From NCBI RefSeq assembly GCF_026343335.1, contig NZ_JAPELX010000001.1, positions 6,882,001-6,946,000 of the forward strand: 64,000 nt of DNA, read 5' to 3'. Position numbers and translations under genes: made by a program. Shown in pieces: positions 32,943 through 40,397 of the stretch. A model generated the notes under the pieces. The model was not told where the DNA came from and ran no database searches. It saw nothing but the letters and a program-made list of their open reading frames with translations. Numbering within the stretch: the stretch's first letter is position 1; the number at the start of each line of letters is the position of its first letter. The DNA is from Streptomyces sp. NBC_00078. Lineage in GTDB: Bacteria; Actinomycetota; Actinomycetes; Streptomycetales; Streptomycetaceae.

Positions 32943-33366
32943 GCTGCGCCCCCTCGTCCTGGGTCGTGGGTCGATGGCACGGGGGTGTGCCGTCCGGAAG
33001 GGGCGATCACGTCTCTGCAGGCGCCCAGCGCTGCCGCGCCGGGCGGCGACGGTGCCGGACACCCACGCCCACTCTGCGGAAAGCGGATTGTGCCGTGCCG
33101 CATGGTGCCGCGGCACTAGCAGAGCGTGATCGCGGGGTATGAACCGTCCTCCCCCCGCTCCCTTCCACGGAAACCTCAACCCTGCGAGAAAATCCTTCAT
33201 TCCCGGGTCTCACACCGGTCCTTCATCCGGCCCTCATCCACGGTCCCCCGCCTTACAGCCGACTTATGGCCGAAAAGGGCAGGATGGAGGCACACACTCA
33301 TGAAGACCCCCTGCCCGCGTGTGCCCTTCGGGCGCTACGCGGGTGGACACAGGAAGGACGTGCGAC
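32943..33366. promoter_or_regulatory. Upstream region of cutRS with short direct repeats
   Basis: About 420 bases without a supported gene. TCCTTCAT occurs at 33193-33200 and 33219-33226, and the second copy continues as CCTTCATCCGG directly followed by CCCTCATCCAC, an 11-bp tandem pattern. OmpR-family regulators bind such direct repeats, so this may be an autoregulatory CutR site. The ribosome binding site AGGAAGGA is at 33351-33358. Confidence 0.4.
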
Positions 33367-34020
33367 GTGCGCGTACTCGTCGTCGAGGACGAGCAGCTGC
33401 TCGCCGATGCGGTGGCCACCGGACTGCGCCGGGAGGCCATGGCCGTCGACGTCGTGTACGACGGTGCGGCCGCCCTGGAGCGCATCGGCGTCAACGACTA
33501 CGACGTGGTGGTCCTCGACCGTGACCTCCCGCTCGTGCACGGCGACGACGTCTGCCGCAAGATCGTCGAGCTGGGCATGCCCACGCGCGTGCTGATGCTC
33601 ACGGCCTCCGGTGACGTCAGCGACCGCGTCGAGGGCCTGGAGATCGGCGCCGACGACTACCTCCCCAAGCCCTTCGCGTTCAGCGAGCTCATCGCACGCG
33701 TGCGTGCCCTCGGCCGGCGCACCAGCGTGCCGCTGCCACCGGTCCTGGAGCGCGCGGGCATCAAGCTCGACCCCAACCGCCGCGAGGTCTTCCGCGACGG
33801 CAAGGAGGTCCAGCTCGCGCCCAAGGAGTTCGCCGTCCTGGAAGTGCTGATGCGCTCCGAGGGCGCGGTCGTCTCCGCTGAGCAGCTCCTGGAGAAGGCC
33901 TGGGACGAGAACACCGACCCGTTCACCAACGTCGTGCGCGTCACCGTCATGACCCTGCGACGCAAGCTGGGCGAGCCGCCCGTCATCGTCACCGTGCCCG
34001 GCTCCGGCTACCGGATCTGA
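33367..34020 (+). CDS. cutR: Response regulator CutR (OmpR family)
   Basis: A 217-aa regulator, the same length as described for Streptomyces CutR. The receiver has VEDEQLLADAVATGLRREAM, phospho-acceptor Asp in VVVLDRDLPLVHGDD and Lys in DDYLPKPFAFSEL. The C-terminal winged helix has LAPKEFAVLEVLMRSEGAVV and VRVTVMTLRRKLGEPP. GTG 33367 is set by AGGAAGGA 8 nt upstream. It is followed 6 bp later by the sensor gene. CutRS was first linked to copper-related phenotypes and antibiotic production, later to envelope protein-folding stress. Confidence 0.9.
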   Translation: MRVLVVEDEQLLADAVATGLRREAMAVDVVYDGAAALERIGVNDYDVVVLDRDLPLVHGDDVCRKIVELGMPTRVLMLTASGDVSDRVEGLEIGADDYLPKPFAFSELIARVRALGRRTSVPLPPVLERAGIKLDPNRREVFRDGKEVQLAPKEFAVLEVLMRSEGAVVSAEQLLEKAWDENTDPFTNVVRVTVMTLRRKLGEPPVIVTVPGSGYRI

Positions 34021-34026
34021 TGCCCG

Positions 34027-35265
34027 ATGGCCGCAACACCCACTCTCCCCACGGCACCCCCCAAGCCCACCTGGGACCCCAGGAAGCCCGAGCCGCCCTT
34101 CCCCTGGCTGCGCCCGACCATCCGCATACGGCTCACGCTGCTGTACGGCGGCATGTTCCTGATCGCCGGCATCCTGCTGTTGTCGATCATCTACCTGCTG
34201 GCCGCCCAGGCCCTGCACGAGGGCAACAGCCAGAACTTCCAGGTGACCGGCAGCAACATCGCGATCAGCAGCCCCACCTGTCCGCAGCTCAACTCTGCGA
34301 GCTATGAAGAGGTCAGCTCGGTGTGGAAGGCCTGCAATGCCGCCCAGCGTCAGCGCGCCCTGGACGACCTGCTCAGCCGCTCGCTGCTGGCCCTGCTCGG
34401 ACTCGCCGTCATCGCCTTCGCCTTCGGCTACGCGATGGCAGGCCGCGTCCTGTCGCCGCTCGGCCGCATTCTCCGCACGGCGCGCGCGGTGGCGGGCTCG
34501 GACCTGTCCCGCCGGATCGAGCTGGACGGCCCGGACGACGAGATCAAGGAACTGGCCGACACCTTCGACGACATGCTGGAGCGCCTGCAGCGTGCCTTCA
34601 CCGCCCAGCAGCGCTTCGTCGGCAACGCCTCGCACGAGCTGCGCACCCCGCTCGCCATCAACCGCACGCTCCTCGAGGTCCACCTGTCCGACCCGAACGC
34701 ACCGGTGGAGCTCCAGCAGCTGGGCAAGACGCTGCTGGCCACCAACGAGCGCAGCGAGCAACTCGTCGAGGGCCTGCTGCTGCTCGCCCGCAGCGACAAC
34801 CAGATCGTCGAGCGCAAGCCGGTGGACCTCGCCGAGGTCGCCGAGCAGGCCGTCGACCAGGTGCTCTCGGAGGCGGACACCAAGGGCGTGGTGATCCGCG
34901 GAGAGCAGAAGCCCGCGGTCGTCCAGGGCAACGGCGTGCTCCTGGAGCGGATCGCCCTGAACCTCGTGCAGAACGCGGTGCGGTACAACGTGCAGGAAGA
35001 CGGCTGGGTCGAGGTCAACACGGAGGTCCAGCACGGCCAGGCGGTCCTGGTCGTGACGAACACCGGACCCGTCGTACCTGCGTACGAAATCGACAACCTC
35101 TTCGAGCCCTTCCGGCGGTTGCGCACCGAGCGCACGGGCAGTGACAAGGGCGTCGGCCTCGGTCTGTCCATCGTCCGGTCCGTGGCCCGGGCCCACGGCG
35201 GGCACATTTCGGCACAGCCGCGCGAAGGGGGTGGACTCGTGATGCGCGTCTCGCTTCCGATCTGA
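34027..35265 (+). CDS. cutS: Sensor histidine kinase CutS
   Basis: A 412-aa membrane kinase. It has a Pro-rich cytoplasmic N-terminus, helix 1 (TLLYGGMFLIAGILLLSIIY), a short extracytoplasmic loop of about 60 residues with two cysteines (SSPTCPQL and VWKACNAAQ), helix 2 (LLALLGLAVIAFAFGYAMA), and HAMP. The phosphorylation site is FVGNASHELRTPLAINRT, and the ATPase domain has NLVQNAVRYN and GSDKGVGLGLSIVR. The cysteine pair is the likely redox-sensitive input; work on Streptomyces CutS points to these residues. It is co-transcribed with cutR. Confidence 0.9.
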   Translation: MAATPTLPTAPPKPTWDPRKPEPPFPWLRPTIRIRLTLLYGGMFLIAGILLLSIIYLLAAQALHEGNSQNFQVTGSNIAISSPTCPQLNSASYEEVSSVWKACNAAQRQRALDDLLSRSLLALLGLAVIAFAFGYAMAGRVLSPLGRILRTARAVAGSDLSRRIELDGPDDEIKELADTFDDMLERLQRAFTAQQRFVGNASHELRTPLAINRTLLEVHLSDPNAPVELQQLGKTLLATNERSEQLVEGLLLLARSDNQIVERKPVDLAEVAEQAVDQVLSEADTKGVVIRGEQKPAVVQGNGVLLERIALNLVQNAVRYNVQEDGWVEVNTEVQHGQAVLVVTNTGPVVPAYEIDNLFEPFRRLRTERTGSDKGVGLGLSIVRSVARAHGGHISAQPREGGGLVMRVSLPI

Positions 35266-35337
35266 GATCATGTCGCCGACACACGGGGATGTTCGCTTTG
35301 CGCGGAATTTTCTGGCCGCAAAATAGCGCATCGCATG

Positions 35338-35351
35338 TGTGATCGATCACA
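35338..35351. promoter_or_regulatory. CRP-like palindrome
   Basis: TGTGATCGATCACA is a perfect 14-bp palindrome fitting GTG-N6-CAC, similar to Streptomyces Crp targets, though its spacing differs from the E. coli TGTGA-N6-TCACA. It lies in the 393-bp gap between cutS and the DUF4193 gene, about 310 bp from the latter's start. The remainder of that gap (35266-35658) shows no gene and no other clear element. Confidence 0.45.
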
Positions 35352-35658
35352 GGGGTGATTTTCCAGCCATCTACTCTCCGTGATCATGGAGGATGCCGGA
35401 AAGCCGGGATAATCCGGGTTTTCAGGGGTCCTGATCACGGGAAGTACAGGGTGAGACGCCTTTGAAGAGCGGCATGGGGACCGTGTACGGTCCCGTTCGC
35501 CATCCAAGCCGATCACTCTTGAGGGGTCCGGTTGGGTGTCGATTGAGTAACAGACCTTGATGTGAGGCAAAATCTCCGCCTCGGGTCGGGCACAAGTCCG
35601 GCCTCTCACGCGTTACGTGCGCTGGAGACACCGCAGACACCCAGAGGGGGAGAGCGAC

Positions 35659-35955
35659 ATGGCAACGGATTATGACACCCCACGCAAGACCGACGACGAC
35701 GTTGACTCGGACAGCCTTGAAGAGCTCAAGGCCAGGCGGAACGACAAGTCGACGTCCGCAGTGGACGTCGACGAGTTCGAGGCTGCCGAAGGCCTGGAGC
35801 TGCCCGGCGCGGACCTCTCGAATGAGGAGTTGGCCGTCCGGGTGCTGCCCAAGCAGCAGGACGAGTTCACCTGCATGAGCTGCTTCCTGGTGCACCACCG
35901 CAGCCAGCTGGCCCGGGAGAAGAACGGCCAGCCGATCTGCCGCGACTGCGACTGA
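35659..35955 (+). CDS. DUF4193 family zinc-ribbon-like protein
   Basis: A 98-aa small acidic cytoplasmic protein. The N-terminal half is Asp/Glu/Ser-rich; the C-terminal half ends with two CxxC knuckles, TCMSC and CRDCD, enclosing HHRSQLAREKNGQ, a compact zinc ribbon. The layout resembles RNA-polymerase-binding or DksA-like zinc proteins, but no function is established for DUF4193. ATG 35659 follows GGGGGAGAG. It is highly conserved in actinobacteria by general knowledge. Confidence 0.88.
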   Translation: MATDYDTPRKTDDDVDSDSLEELKARRNDKSTSAVDVDEFEAAEGLELPGADLSNEELAVRVLPKQQDEFTCMSCFLVHHRSQLAREKNGQPICRDCD

Positions 35956-35968
35956 GGCCGGGTCGGCC

Positions 35969-36940
35969 GTGACTGGCTCGACCCCTCCTTGGAAGCGCCG
36001 CTCCCCCCTGCAGGGAGCGGACGAAGGGCCGTCCGACGGCCCTCATGGCGCGCGTGACGACGAGCGGGGCCCCTCCGGTACGACACCGGGTACCACGGGG
36101 TCCACGGGATCGGCCTCGCTCGATCCGAAGGCCGGCCGGGCTGACCTCCCGGCTGTGCCGCAGGCCCCCGCGCCCGGCGCCAGGGTGGAGGTCCCCCCGC
36201 TCGGGCGAAGCCGAGGGCGGGGGAGGGTCGCGGTGATCCGCGACAAGGCCGTGGAAGGCGTCCGTAAGGGCGGCAGCGCCGCCAGGGCCGGTTTGGCGTA
36301 CCTCGCCGACCGCATCATCGATATCGCCCCGAGGATCCCCGTACGGGACCTCGCGGCCCTCCGCAGGCAATTCCCGGGCCTGGGACCCGAGCAGCTCGCG
36401 GACAAGCTGGTGGCGGGCGCGGCAGCCGCCACGTCGACGGTCGGAGCGGGGGTCGGAGCGGCAGCCATGCTGCCGGTACCGCCCGCGATGCCGACGGAAC
36501 TCGCCGCCGAGATCACCGGCGTCGCGGCGATCGAGCTGAAACTCATCGCCGAACTCCACGAGGTCTACGGCGTACGACCGCCCGGCAACCTCAAAGAGCG
36601 CAGCACGGCGTATCTGAACTCCTGGTCGGGGGAGCGCGGGATCGAGGTGACCAAGCCGTCGACCGTGAGTTCCGCGCTGAACGGCCACATGAAGCGCGAA
36701 CTGCGCCAGCAGATCATGAAGCGCATGGTCCGCGACCTGCCGAATCTCATGCCCTTCATGGTGGGTGCCGCCGTGGGGGCGGTCATGAACCGCCGGGACA
36801 CCAGGAAACTCGCGGCGCGGATCCGTAAGGACCTGAGAAAGATCCAGGTCTCCTGGGACGCGCTTCCCGAACTCCCGCCCCTGGAGCCCGTGCAGGACCC
36901 GGTGACGATGGCCGAGATCCGCAAGGAAATCGGGCCCTGA
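35969..36940 (+). CDS. Conserved hypothetical protein with hydrophobic core, EcsC-like features
   Basis: A 323-aa protein. Residues 1-90 are low complexity (Pro/Gly/Ser). From residue 88 (VIRDKAVEGVRKGGSAARAG) it is well structured: a helical hydrophobic region ATSTVGAGVGAAAMLPVPPA with TELAAEITGVAAIELKLIAE, then ERSTAYLNSWSGERGIEV and a second hydrophobic stretch LMPFMVGAAVGAVMNRRDTR. This arrangement recalls EcsC-family proteins, but only weakly. The start is uncertain: GTG 35969 gives the full ORF, while GTG 36233 would give the structured part only. A hairpin repeat lies inside the low-complexity part. Confidence 0.7.
   Translation: MTGSTPPWKRRSPLQGADEGPSDGPHGARDDERGPSGTTPGTTGSTGSASLDPKAGRADLPAVPQAPAPGARVEVPPLGRSRGRGRVAVIRDKAVEGVRKGGSAARAGLAYLADRIIDIAPRIPVRDLAALRRQFPGLGPEQLADKLVAGAAAATSTVGAGVGAAAMLPVPPAMPTELAAEITGVAAIELKLIAELHEVYGVRPPGNLKERSTAYLNSWSGERGIEVTKPSTVSSALNGHMKRELRQQIMKRMVRDLPNLMPFMVGAAVGAVMNRRDTRKLAARIRKDLRKIQVSWDALPELPPLEPVQDPVTMAEIRKEIGP
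36192..36223. repeat. Streptomyces-type hairpin repeat inside a coding region
   Basis: CCCCCCGCTCGG, a GCGAAG loop, then CCGAGGGCGGGGG. This is the form of a dispersed hairpin element common between Streptomyces genes; here it reads through in frame as a Pro/Gly/Arg linker. Confidence 0.55.
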
Positions 36941-36967
36941 GGGCCCTCGGGGCCGGGAAGGTGCCCC

Positions 36968-37432
36968 TTACGCCACGGTCTCCCTGGCGGCCTTCAGGGC
37001 CTGCGCCAGACGCTCCGGCTCCCGCGTCGACAGATACAGGTACGGCGTCGGGTCCTCGGGGTCGGTGACCATCACGCGCAGGGCGGTGGGGATGTACGCG
37101 CGCAGCAGCAGGAACGCGCGCGTGTCCGCCTTGTAGGTGCGCCAGGCGCGGGCCTCCTCCTGGTCCAGCACCTCCGCGTCGCCCAGGGCCGTGACCGGGA
37201 TCTTCGCCTCGCCCGCGATCAGTGAGCCGCCCACCACACGAATACGGACCGAGCCGTACGAACTCGCCATGACCGCCGTCGCCGCCGTGCCGCCGACCAG
37301 ACCGCCGAGCAGCGGCAGCGTCCCGAAGGGCAGCAGGACCAGGGCCATCGCGAGGCCGACCAGGAACGAGATCAACCACCACGAGCGAGGGGCGGTGAGG
37401 CGTTCTTCGTACGGTGTGGCGGAGAGCTGCAT
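36968..37432 (-). CDS. DUF3093 family membrane protein
   Basis: A 154-aa protein. The N-terminal MQLSATPYEERLTAPRSWWL leads into two closely spaced transmembrane helices (SFLVGLAMALVLLPFGTLPL and GLVGGTAATAVMASSY). A PH-like beta domain follows (IRVVGGSLIAGEAKIPVTAL, LRVMVTDPEDPTPYLYLSTR). The family is widespread in actinobacteria and its function is unknown. ATG 37432 is divergent from the thioesterase gene, with a 58-bp gap that must contain both starts. Confidence 0.85.
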   Translation of the reverse strand: MQLSATPYEERLTAPRSWWLISFLVGLAMALVLLPFGTLPLLGGLVGGTAATAVMASSYGSVRIRVVGGSLIAGEAKIPVTALGDAEVLDQEEARAWRTYKADTRAFLLLRAYIPTALRVMVTDPEDPTPYLYLSTREPERLAQALKAARETVA

Positions 37433-37490
37433 GGAACCAAGCTTGGCACGGTGTCCGGACAGTGCCGACGCGCGGGTAAGGTCTGCGGCT

Positions 37491-38075
37491 GTGAGTGGTA
37501 CTTCCCCAGCTCTTAGGCCTCCCGCCGACGCGGTGACACCGGTGCGGCACCCTGATGCTCCCGCGCCGGGTGAGCTGCTCGGTGCCCACTACGAACAGTG
37601 TTTCGGGTGCGGCGGCGGGCAGCCCCACGGGCTGCACCTGCAGGCGCGAGCCGGCGAGGGCGTCACCATCACCGCCGAGTTCACCGTGCAGCCCGCCCAC
37701 CAGGGGGCGCCCGGCCTCGCCCACGGCGGCGTGCTGGCCACCGCACTCGACGAGAGCCTCGGCTCGCTGAACTGGCTGCTGCGGACGATCGCGGTGACCG
37801 GGCGGCTGGAGACCGACTTCGTGCGCCCCGTGCCCGTGGGCACGGTGCTGTATCTGGAGGCCGAGGTGACGGCGGTGGCGGGCCGCAAGATCTACTCGTC
37901 CGCCACCGGACGCATCGGCGGCCCGGACGGGCCCGTGGCCCTCCGCGCCGACGCGCTCTTCATCGAGGTGAAGGTCGACCACTTCATCGACAACGGCCGC
38001 CCGGAGGAGATCCGGGCCGCCATGAACGACCCGGACCAGAGCCGGCGCACCCGCGCCTTCGAGGTGAACCCGTGA
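37491..38075 (+). CDS. PaaI-like hotdog-fold thioesterase
   Basis: A 194-aa hotdog-fold protein. The N-terminal YEQCFGCGGGQPHGLHL is a Cys-rich segment common in this actinobacterial subgroup. The core hotdog helix is PGLAHGGVLATALDESLGSL, with the HGG motif and catalytic acidic residue of PaaI-type thioesterases. It hydrolyses some acyl-CoA by family; the substrate is unknown. GTG 37491. Its stop overlaps the dut start (GTGA), so it is co-translated with dut. Confidence 0.88.
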   Translation: MSGTSPALRPPADAVTPVRHPDAPAPGELLGAHYEQCFGCGGGQPHGLHLQARAGEGVTITAEFTVQPAHQGAPGLAHGGVLATALDESLGSLNWLLRTIAVTGRLETDFVRPVPVGTVLYLEAEVTAVAGRKIYSSATGRIGGPDGPVALRADALFIEVKVDHFIDNGRPEEIRAAMNDPDQSRRTRAFEVNP

Positions 38076-38623
38076 GCCGTGACCCCGTGAACGTACTGAT
38101 CCGGCGCGTCGACCCCGACGTACCCCTTCCCGCGTATGCGCACCCCGGTGACGCGGGAGCCGATCTGCGGACCGTCGAGGCGTGCGAACTGAAGCCGGGC
38201 GAGCGGGTTGTTCTGCCCACCGGGGTGTCAATTGCCCTCCCTGAGGGGTACGCGGCCTTCGTGCACCCGCGATCCGGTCTCGCTGCCCGCTGCGGTGTCG
38301 CTCTGGTGAATGCCCCAGGGACGGTTGATGCCGGGTACCGTGGGGAGATCAAGGTGATCGTGGTGAATCTCGACCCGCGCGAGGTGGTGCGGTTCGAGCG
38401 CTTCGACCGGATCGCCCAACTGGTCGTCCAGCAGGTCGAGAGGGTCCGCTTCCAGGAGGTCGCGGAGCTTCCCGATTCGGTGCGGGCCGAAGGGGGCTTC
38501 GGGTCCACCGGAGGTCATGCCGCGGTGGCCGGTACAAGCAGCACAAGCGGTCAGGCCGCCGTAGGCGGCCGGGCGGGTGGGAATCGATACGCTTCGGCCG
38601 TATCCGACCGGGAAGGACAGTGA
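38072..38623 (+). CDS. dut: Deoxyuridine 5'-triphosphate nucleotidohydrolase (dUTPase)
   Basis: A 183-aa trimeric dUTPase converting dUTP to dUMP and PPi. All five motifs are visible: HPGDAGADL, LPEGYAAFV, HPRSGLA (catalytic-site Ser), NAPGTVDAGYRGEIKV with the catalytic Asp, FDRIAQLVVQ, and EGGFGSTG at the C-terminus. The tail after motif 5 is about 35 residues longer than usual, Gly/Ala/Ser-rich. GTG 38072 overlaps the thioesterase stop. Confidence 0.94.
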   Translation: MSRDPVNVLIRRVDPDVPLPAYAHPGDAGADLRTVEACELKPGERVVLPTGVSIALPEGYAAFVHPRSGLAARCGVALVNAPGTVDAGYRGEIKVIVVNLDPREVVRFERFDRIAQLVVQQVERVRFQEVAELPDSVRAEGGFGSTGGHAAVAGTSSTSGQAAVGGRAGGNRYASAVSDREGQ

Positions 38624-38624
38624 C

Positions 38625-39380
38625 GTGTTCGGACGTCGCAACAAGAAGGGTGCCGCCGAGGACGCGGCCGGCGAGGCCGAGCAGGTCGTCGACAGTGTCG
38701 GCGCTGAGGCGGACGACGAAGAGCGCGAGCGCGTGAGGCTCGAGCCCGAGCCGCGGCCCGACGGGCCCTGGGACGACTCGGAGGTGCACGATCCGGCCGA
38801 GGGCCGGGTGGACCTGGGCGGGATCTTCGTGCCCGGAGTCGACGGCATGGAGCTGCGGGTCGAGGTCGCGGGCGACGCGATCGTCGCGGCGACCGTCGTG
38901 CTGCGCGACAGCGCCATCCAGCTGCAGGCCTTCGCCGCTCCCAAGCGCGAGGGCATCTGGGGCGAGGTGCGCGAGGAGATCGGCTCGGGCATCACCCAGC
39001 AGGGTGGGATCATCGACGAGGTCGAGGGCCCGCTGGGCTGGGAGCTGCGCGCTCAGGTGCCGGTGCAACTGCCGGACGGCACGGGCGGTTTCCAGGTCGT
39101 GCGGTTCGTCGGCGTGGACGGTCCGCGCTGGTTCCTGCGCGGTGTGATCTCGGGTCAGGGCGCGGTGCAGCCGCAGGCGGCCGGCCTGCTCGAGCAGATC
39201 TTCCGGGACACGGTCGTGGTCCGCGGCGAGGGCCCGATGGCGCCCCGCGACCCGATCGTCCTCCAGTTGCCCAACGACGCCCAGATGGTCCCCGAGGGCG
39301 TGCAGCAGGAGGAGGGCTCGCGCTTCTCCGGCGGCATGGGACAGCTGCAGCGCGGACCTGAGATCACCGAGGTCCGCTAG
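38625..39380 (+). CDS. DUF3710 family protein
   Basis: A 251-aa cytoplasmic protein with an N-terminal charged region (MFGRRNKKGAAEDAAGEAE) and a conserved C-terminal domain (DLGGIFVPGVDGMELRVEVA, then GPRWFLRGVISGQGAVQP). It is found throughout actinobacteria next to dut; no function is established. GTG 38625 lies 1 bp after the dut stop, and GGAAGGA at 38611-38617 is its ribosome binding site. A terminator ends the operon. Confidence 0.88.
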   Translation: MFGRRNKKGAAEDAAGEAEQVVDSVGAEADDEERERVRLEPEPRPDGPWDDSEVHDPAEGRVDLGGIFVPGVDGMELRVEVAGDAIVAATVVLRDSAIQLQAFAAPKREGIWGEVREEIGSGITQQGGIIDEVEGPLGWELRAQVPVQLPDGTGGFQVVRFVGVDGPRWFLRGVISGQGAVQPQAAGLLEQIFRDTVVVRGEGPMAPRDPIVLQLPNDAQMVPEGVQQEEGSRFSGGMGQLQRGPEITEVR

Positions 39381-39405
39381 GTACTCCACCGGGAGAATCG
39401 TTCAG

Positions 39406-39435
39406 GAGCCGCACCCTTCGGGGTGCGGCTCTTTT
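39406..39435 (+). terminator. Rho-independent terminator after the dut operon
   Basis: GAGCCGCACCC, a TTCG tetraloop, GGGTGCGGCTC, then TTTT: a classical intrinsic terminator. Confidence 0.9.
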
Positions 39436-39581
39436 GCGTGCGCGACCCCTTGACGATGTATTGGTCGTCGCCTGGGAGACCCTCACTCACGGGGACGATC
39501 CGAGCTGACCGAACGTTGAAGGGCCGGGCGCCGGGTGACGGTACCGGCGCCCGGCCGACGACTTCACGGGGGGCGGGGTAC

Positions 39582-40274
39582 ATGAGCCAGGTGGTCACCG
39601 AGACCATGGTGCGGGTCGAGAACGTCCACAGGTCCTACGGCCATGGAGCGGCCGCCGTGCACGCCCTGCGCGGTGTCTCCTTCGAGGTGCCGCGCGGCGA
39701 ACTCGTGGCCCTCAAGGGGCGCTCGGGGTCGGGCAAGACCACGCTCCTCAACATCGTCGGCGGTCTCGACGTACCCGACGAGGGACGCGTCACCGTCGAC
39801 GGCCTCGACCTGTCGGCACTCGACGAGGACGGGCTGCTCGCCCTGCGCCGCGACCGCGTCGGCTTCGTGTTCCAGTCCTTCGGGCTGATCCCGATCCTCA
39901 CGGCCGCCGAGAACGTCGGAGTGCCGATGCGGCTGCGCCGGACCGACGTTCGCGCGCGCGAGGAGCGCGTCGAGCTGCTGCTCGCCCTGGTCGGGCTCGC
40001 CGACCACGCGGCACAGCGGCCCGGCGAGCTCTCCGGAGGCCAGCAGCAGCGGGTCGCCATCGCCCGCGCCCTGGCGAACAGCCCCGCGCTCCTCGTCGCC
40101 GACGAGCCGACCGGGCAACTGGACGCGGAGACCGGGCACGCCGTCATGGAGCTGCTGCGGGCCGTCGTCCACAGCGAGCAGGTCACGGCCCTGGTCGCCA
40201 CCCACGACCCGACCCTGCTGGACCTGGCCGACCGAGTGCTGGAGCTGGGCGACGGGGAGATCGTCGAGCACTGA
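39582..40274 (+). CDS. ABC transporter ATP-binding protein (MacB/LolD type), without a permease nearby
   Basis: A 230-aa ATPase. Walker A is GRSGSGKTT, the Q-loop FVFQSFGLIPILTAAENV is typical of the MacB/LolD/FtsE group, the signature is LSGGQQQRVAIARAL, Walker B is LLVADEPTGQLD and the switch His is in VATHDPTL. No permease gene follows; the next gene is kdpD-like on the same strand after 123 bp. It therefore either works with a distant permease or acts alone. ATG 39582. Confidence 0.9.
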   Translation: MSQVVTETMVRVENVHRSYGHGAAAVHALRGVSFEVPRGELVALKGRSGSGKTTLLNIVGGLDVPDEGRVTVDGLDLSALDEDGLLALRRDRVGFVFQSFGLIPILTAAENVGVPMRLRRTDVRAREERVELLLALVGLADHAAQRPGELSGGQQQRVAIARALANSPALLVADEPTGQLDAETGHAVMELLRAVVHSEQVTALVATHDPTLLDLADRVLELGDGEIVEH

Positions 40275-40397
40275 ACCCGTCCCGCGTCAGAGTTGCGTCA
40301 AAGGCGGCCCGCCCGCCGGTCCTGGCACTATTTGCCGGGATTGCTGGCCGTAAGGTCGACGCTGCGTGGGTAGCAGTGACCGGAAGACAATGGGGCC

